Positions 5,872 to 6,195 of a stretch of DNA of 6,195 nucleotides are shown piece by piece. The notes under the pieces are model-generated. The model was not told the DNA's origin and searched no databases. It saw nothing but the letters and a program-made list of their open reading frames with translations. The position numbers were made by a program, and so were the translations under genes. Location of the stretch: contig JAOPYU010000357.1 in assembly GCA_025964455.1 (NCBI GenBank), forward strand, positions 1 through 6,195, given 5' to 3'. Origin of the DNA: Thermoleophilia bacterium (GTDB lineage Bacteria; Actinomycetota; Thermoleophilia; Gaiellales; SKUG01). Position 1 is the stretch's first letter, and the number at the start of each line of letters is the position of its first letter.

Positions 5872-6172
5872 CGTCGCCGGGTCGGGTCGAGCTCCGTCGC
5901 GAAATACACCGACGCATCCTTGAGAATCTGGTTCGCCTTCTTCAGCTGCGTGTTTTCTCCTTACGCAGCTGCTTGAGCTCAACCAGCTCCGCAGACGTCG
6001 GCTGACCCGGACGCTTGCCCATGTCAGCCTCCGCTTGGCGCACCCACAACCTGAGCGCCTCCGCATGCACGCCCAAGTCGCGAGCGACCTGCGCAAGCGG
6101 ACGTGGCCGCTGCTCGATCGCCAGCCTGACTGCGCGCTCTTTCAACTCATCCGAGTACTTGCGATTCGCCAT
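5868..6172 (-). pseudogene. IS3-family transposase orfA, frameshifted
   Basis: From ATG 6172 the frame encodes an HTH domain (YSDELKERAVRLAIEQ, then LAQVARDLGVHAEALRLWV) and the start of the coiled coil (SAELVELKQLRKE), then runs into an early stop at 5942 after 76 aa. In the -1 frame, immediately after the codons for RKE, the family sequence resumes as NTQLKKANQILKDASVYFAT and ELDPTRRR, ending at TGA 5868-5870, which overlaps the orfB GTG. The switch is at A4 on the minus strand (T4 at 5953-5956). A fifth A, or removal of two, restores an orfA of about 100 aa. A short A4 run is not a typical IS3 slippery heptamer, so an indel or sequencing error is likelier than programmed frameshifting. A purine-rich AGGGAAG lies upstream of the ATG as a possible ribosome-binding site. 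Confidence 0.78.
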
Positions 6173-6195
6173 GGTCCGGTCTTCCCTTCAAGCAA

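Larger units (their letters stand above)
4957..6195 (-). mobile_element. IS3-family insertion sequence, right end beyond the window
   Basis: The element carries orfA (start at 6172) and orfB (stop at 4990) on the minus strand. Its orfB-side terminus is seen at 4957, where the plus strand reads TGAACCACGCTGGGTTTCCC, a typical IS3-type end beginning TGAACC and containing the common GGGTTTCC block. The upstream terminus should lie shortly beyond 6195, since only 23 bases precede the orfA start here. The bases outside the visible end are GCACTA, so a 3-4 bp target duplication would be CTA or ACTA if present at the other side. The element differs in sequence and subgroup features from the truncated copy at 1431-2290, so the two are independent insertions. 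Confidence 0.85.

Noticed and set aside
5299..5976. Plus-strand open frame (225 codons) opposite the second IS3 orfB
   Set aside because: Typical GC-rich antisense shadow of a transposase; the minus strand carries the D,D(35)E motifs.
1..6195. CRISPR array, tRNA, rRNA or riboswitch
   Set aside because: No regularly spaced repeats, cloverleaf-like segment or recognisable conserved RNA motif was found by reading both strands.

Overview
The window is GC-rich bacterial DNA (roughly 60-65% GC by eye) with an accessory-region character: a 3' fragment of an HNH nuclease gene, a tyrosine recombinase, two IS3-family insertion sequences, and between them a short cluster of non-mobile genes on the minus strand. 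The codon bias, the actinobacterial look of the transposases and the Thr/Gly/Ser-rich secreted LamG protein suggest an actinobacterium, possibly of the Thermoleophilia type. That placement is inference only; there is no rRNA or housekeeping gene to fix it.

Layout. Bases 2-208 (+) hold the C-terminus of an HNH endonuclease that begins before the window. Bases 308-1324 (+) hold a complete tyrosine recombinase with the full R-K-HxxR-H-Y catalytic set, preceded by a 7-bp inverted repeat that ends one base before its start codon. A 3'-truncated IS3 copy (about 1431-2290, minus strand) lies tail-to-tail with it: orfA is intact and followed by an A7 slippery run, but orfB breaks off after the first catalytic Asp. 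Bases 2291-2647 have no convincing gene. Bases 2648-3893 (minus) encode a secreted protein with a LamG/concanavalin A-like domain, readable as one protein only if two single-base frameshifts are repaired. Just upstream on the same strand is a small Ala/Gly-rich predicted membrane protein (3959-4420) whose reading frame crosses a run of 13 G. Further upstream is a 71-codon hypothetical ORF (4622-4837). A second IS3 element (4957 to the window end, minus strand) has an intact orfB with the D,D(35)E triad but a frameshifted orfA.

How it fits together. The recombinase and the two IS elements are mobility functions. The minus-strand set (small ORF, membrane protein, LamG protein) may be one transcription unit for envelope or surface proteins. 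Its most striking feature is the G13 tract. At 13 G the leader and membrane segments are one 153-aa protein. At 12 G the same start would give a 34-aa peptide ending in an ATGA overlap with the membrane ORF. At 14 G it would give a different 76-aa product. This is what a phase-variable switch would look like, but homopolymer or assembly error is a serious alternative. Three other genes in the window each need one extra base (or two fewer) to be restored, so the indels may reflect sequence quality as well as gene decay.
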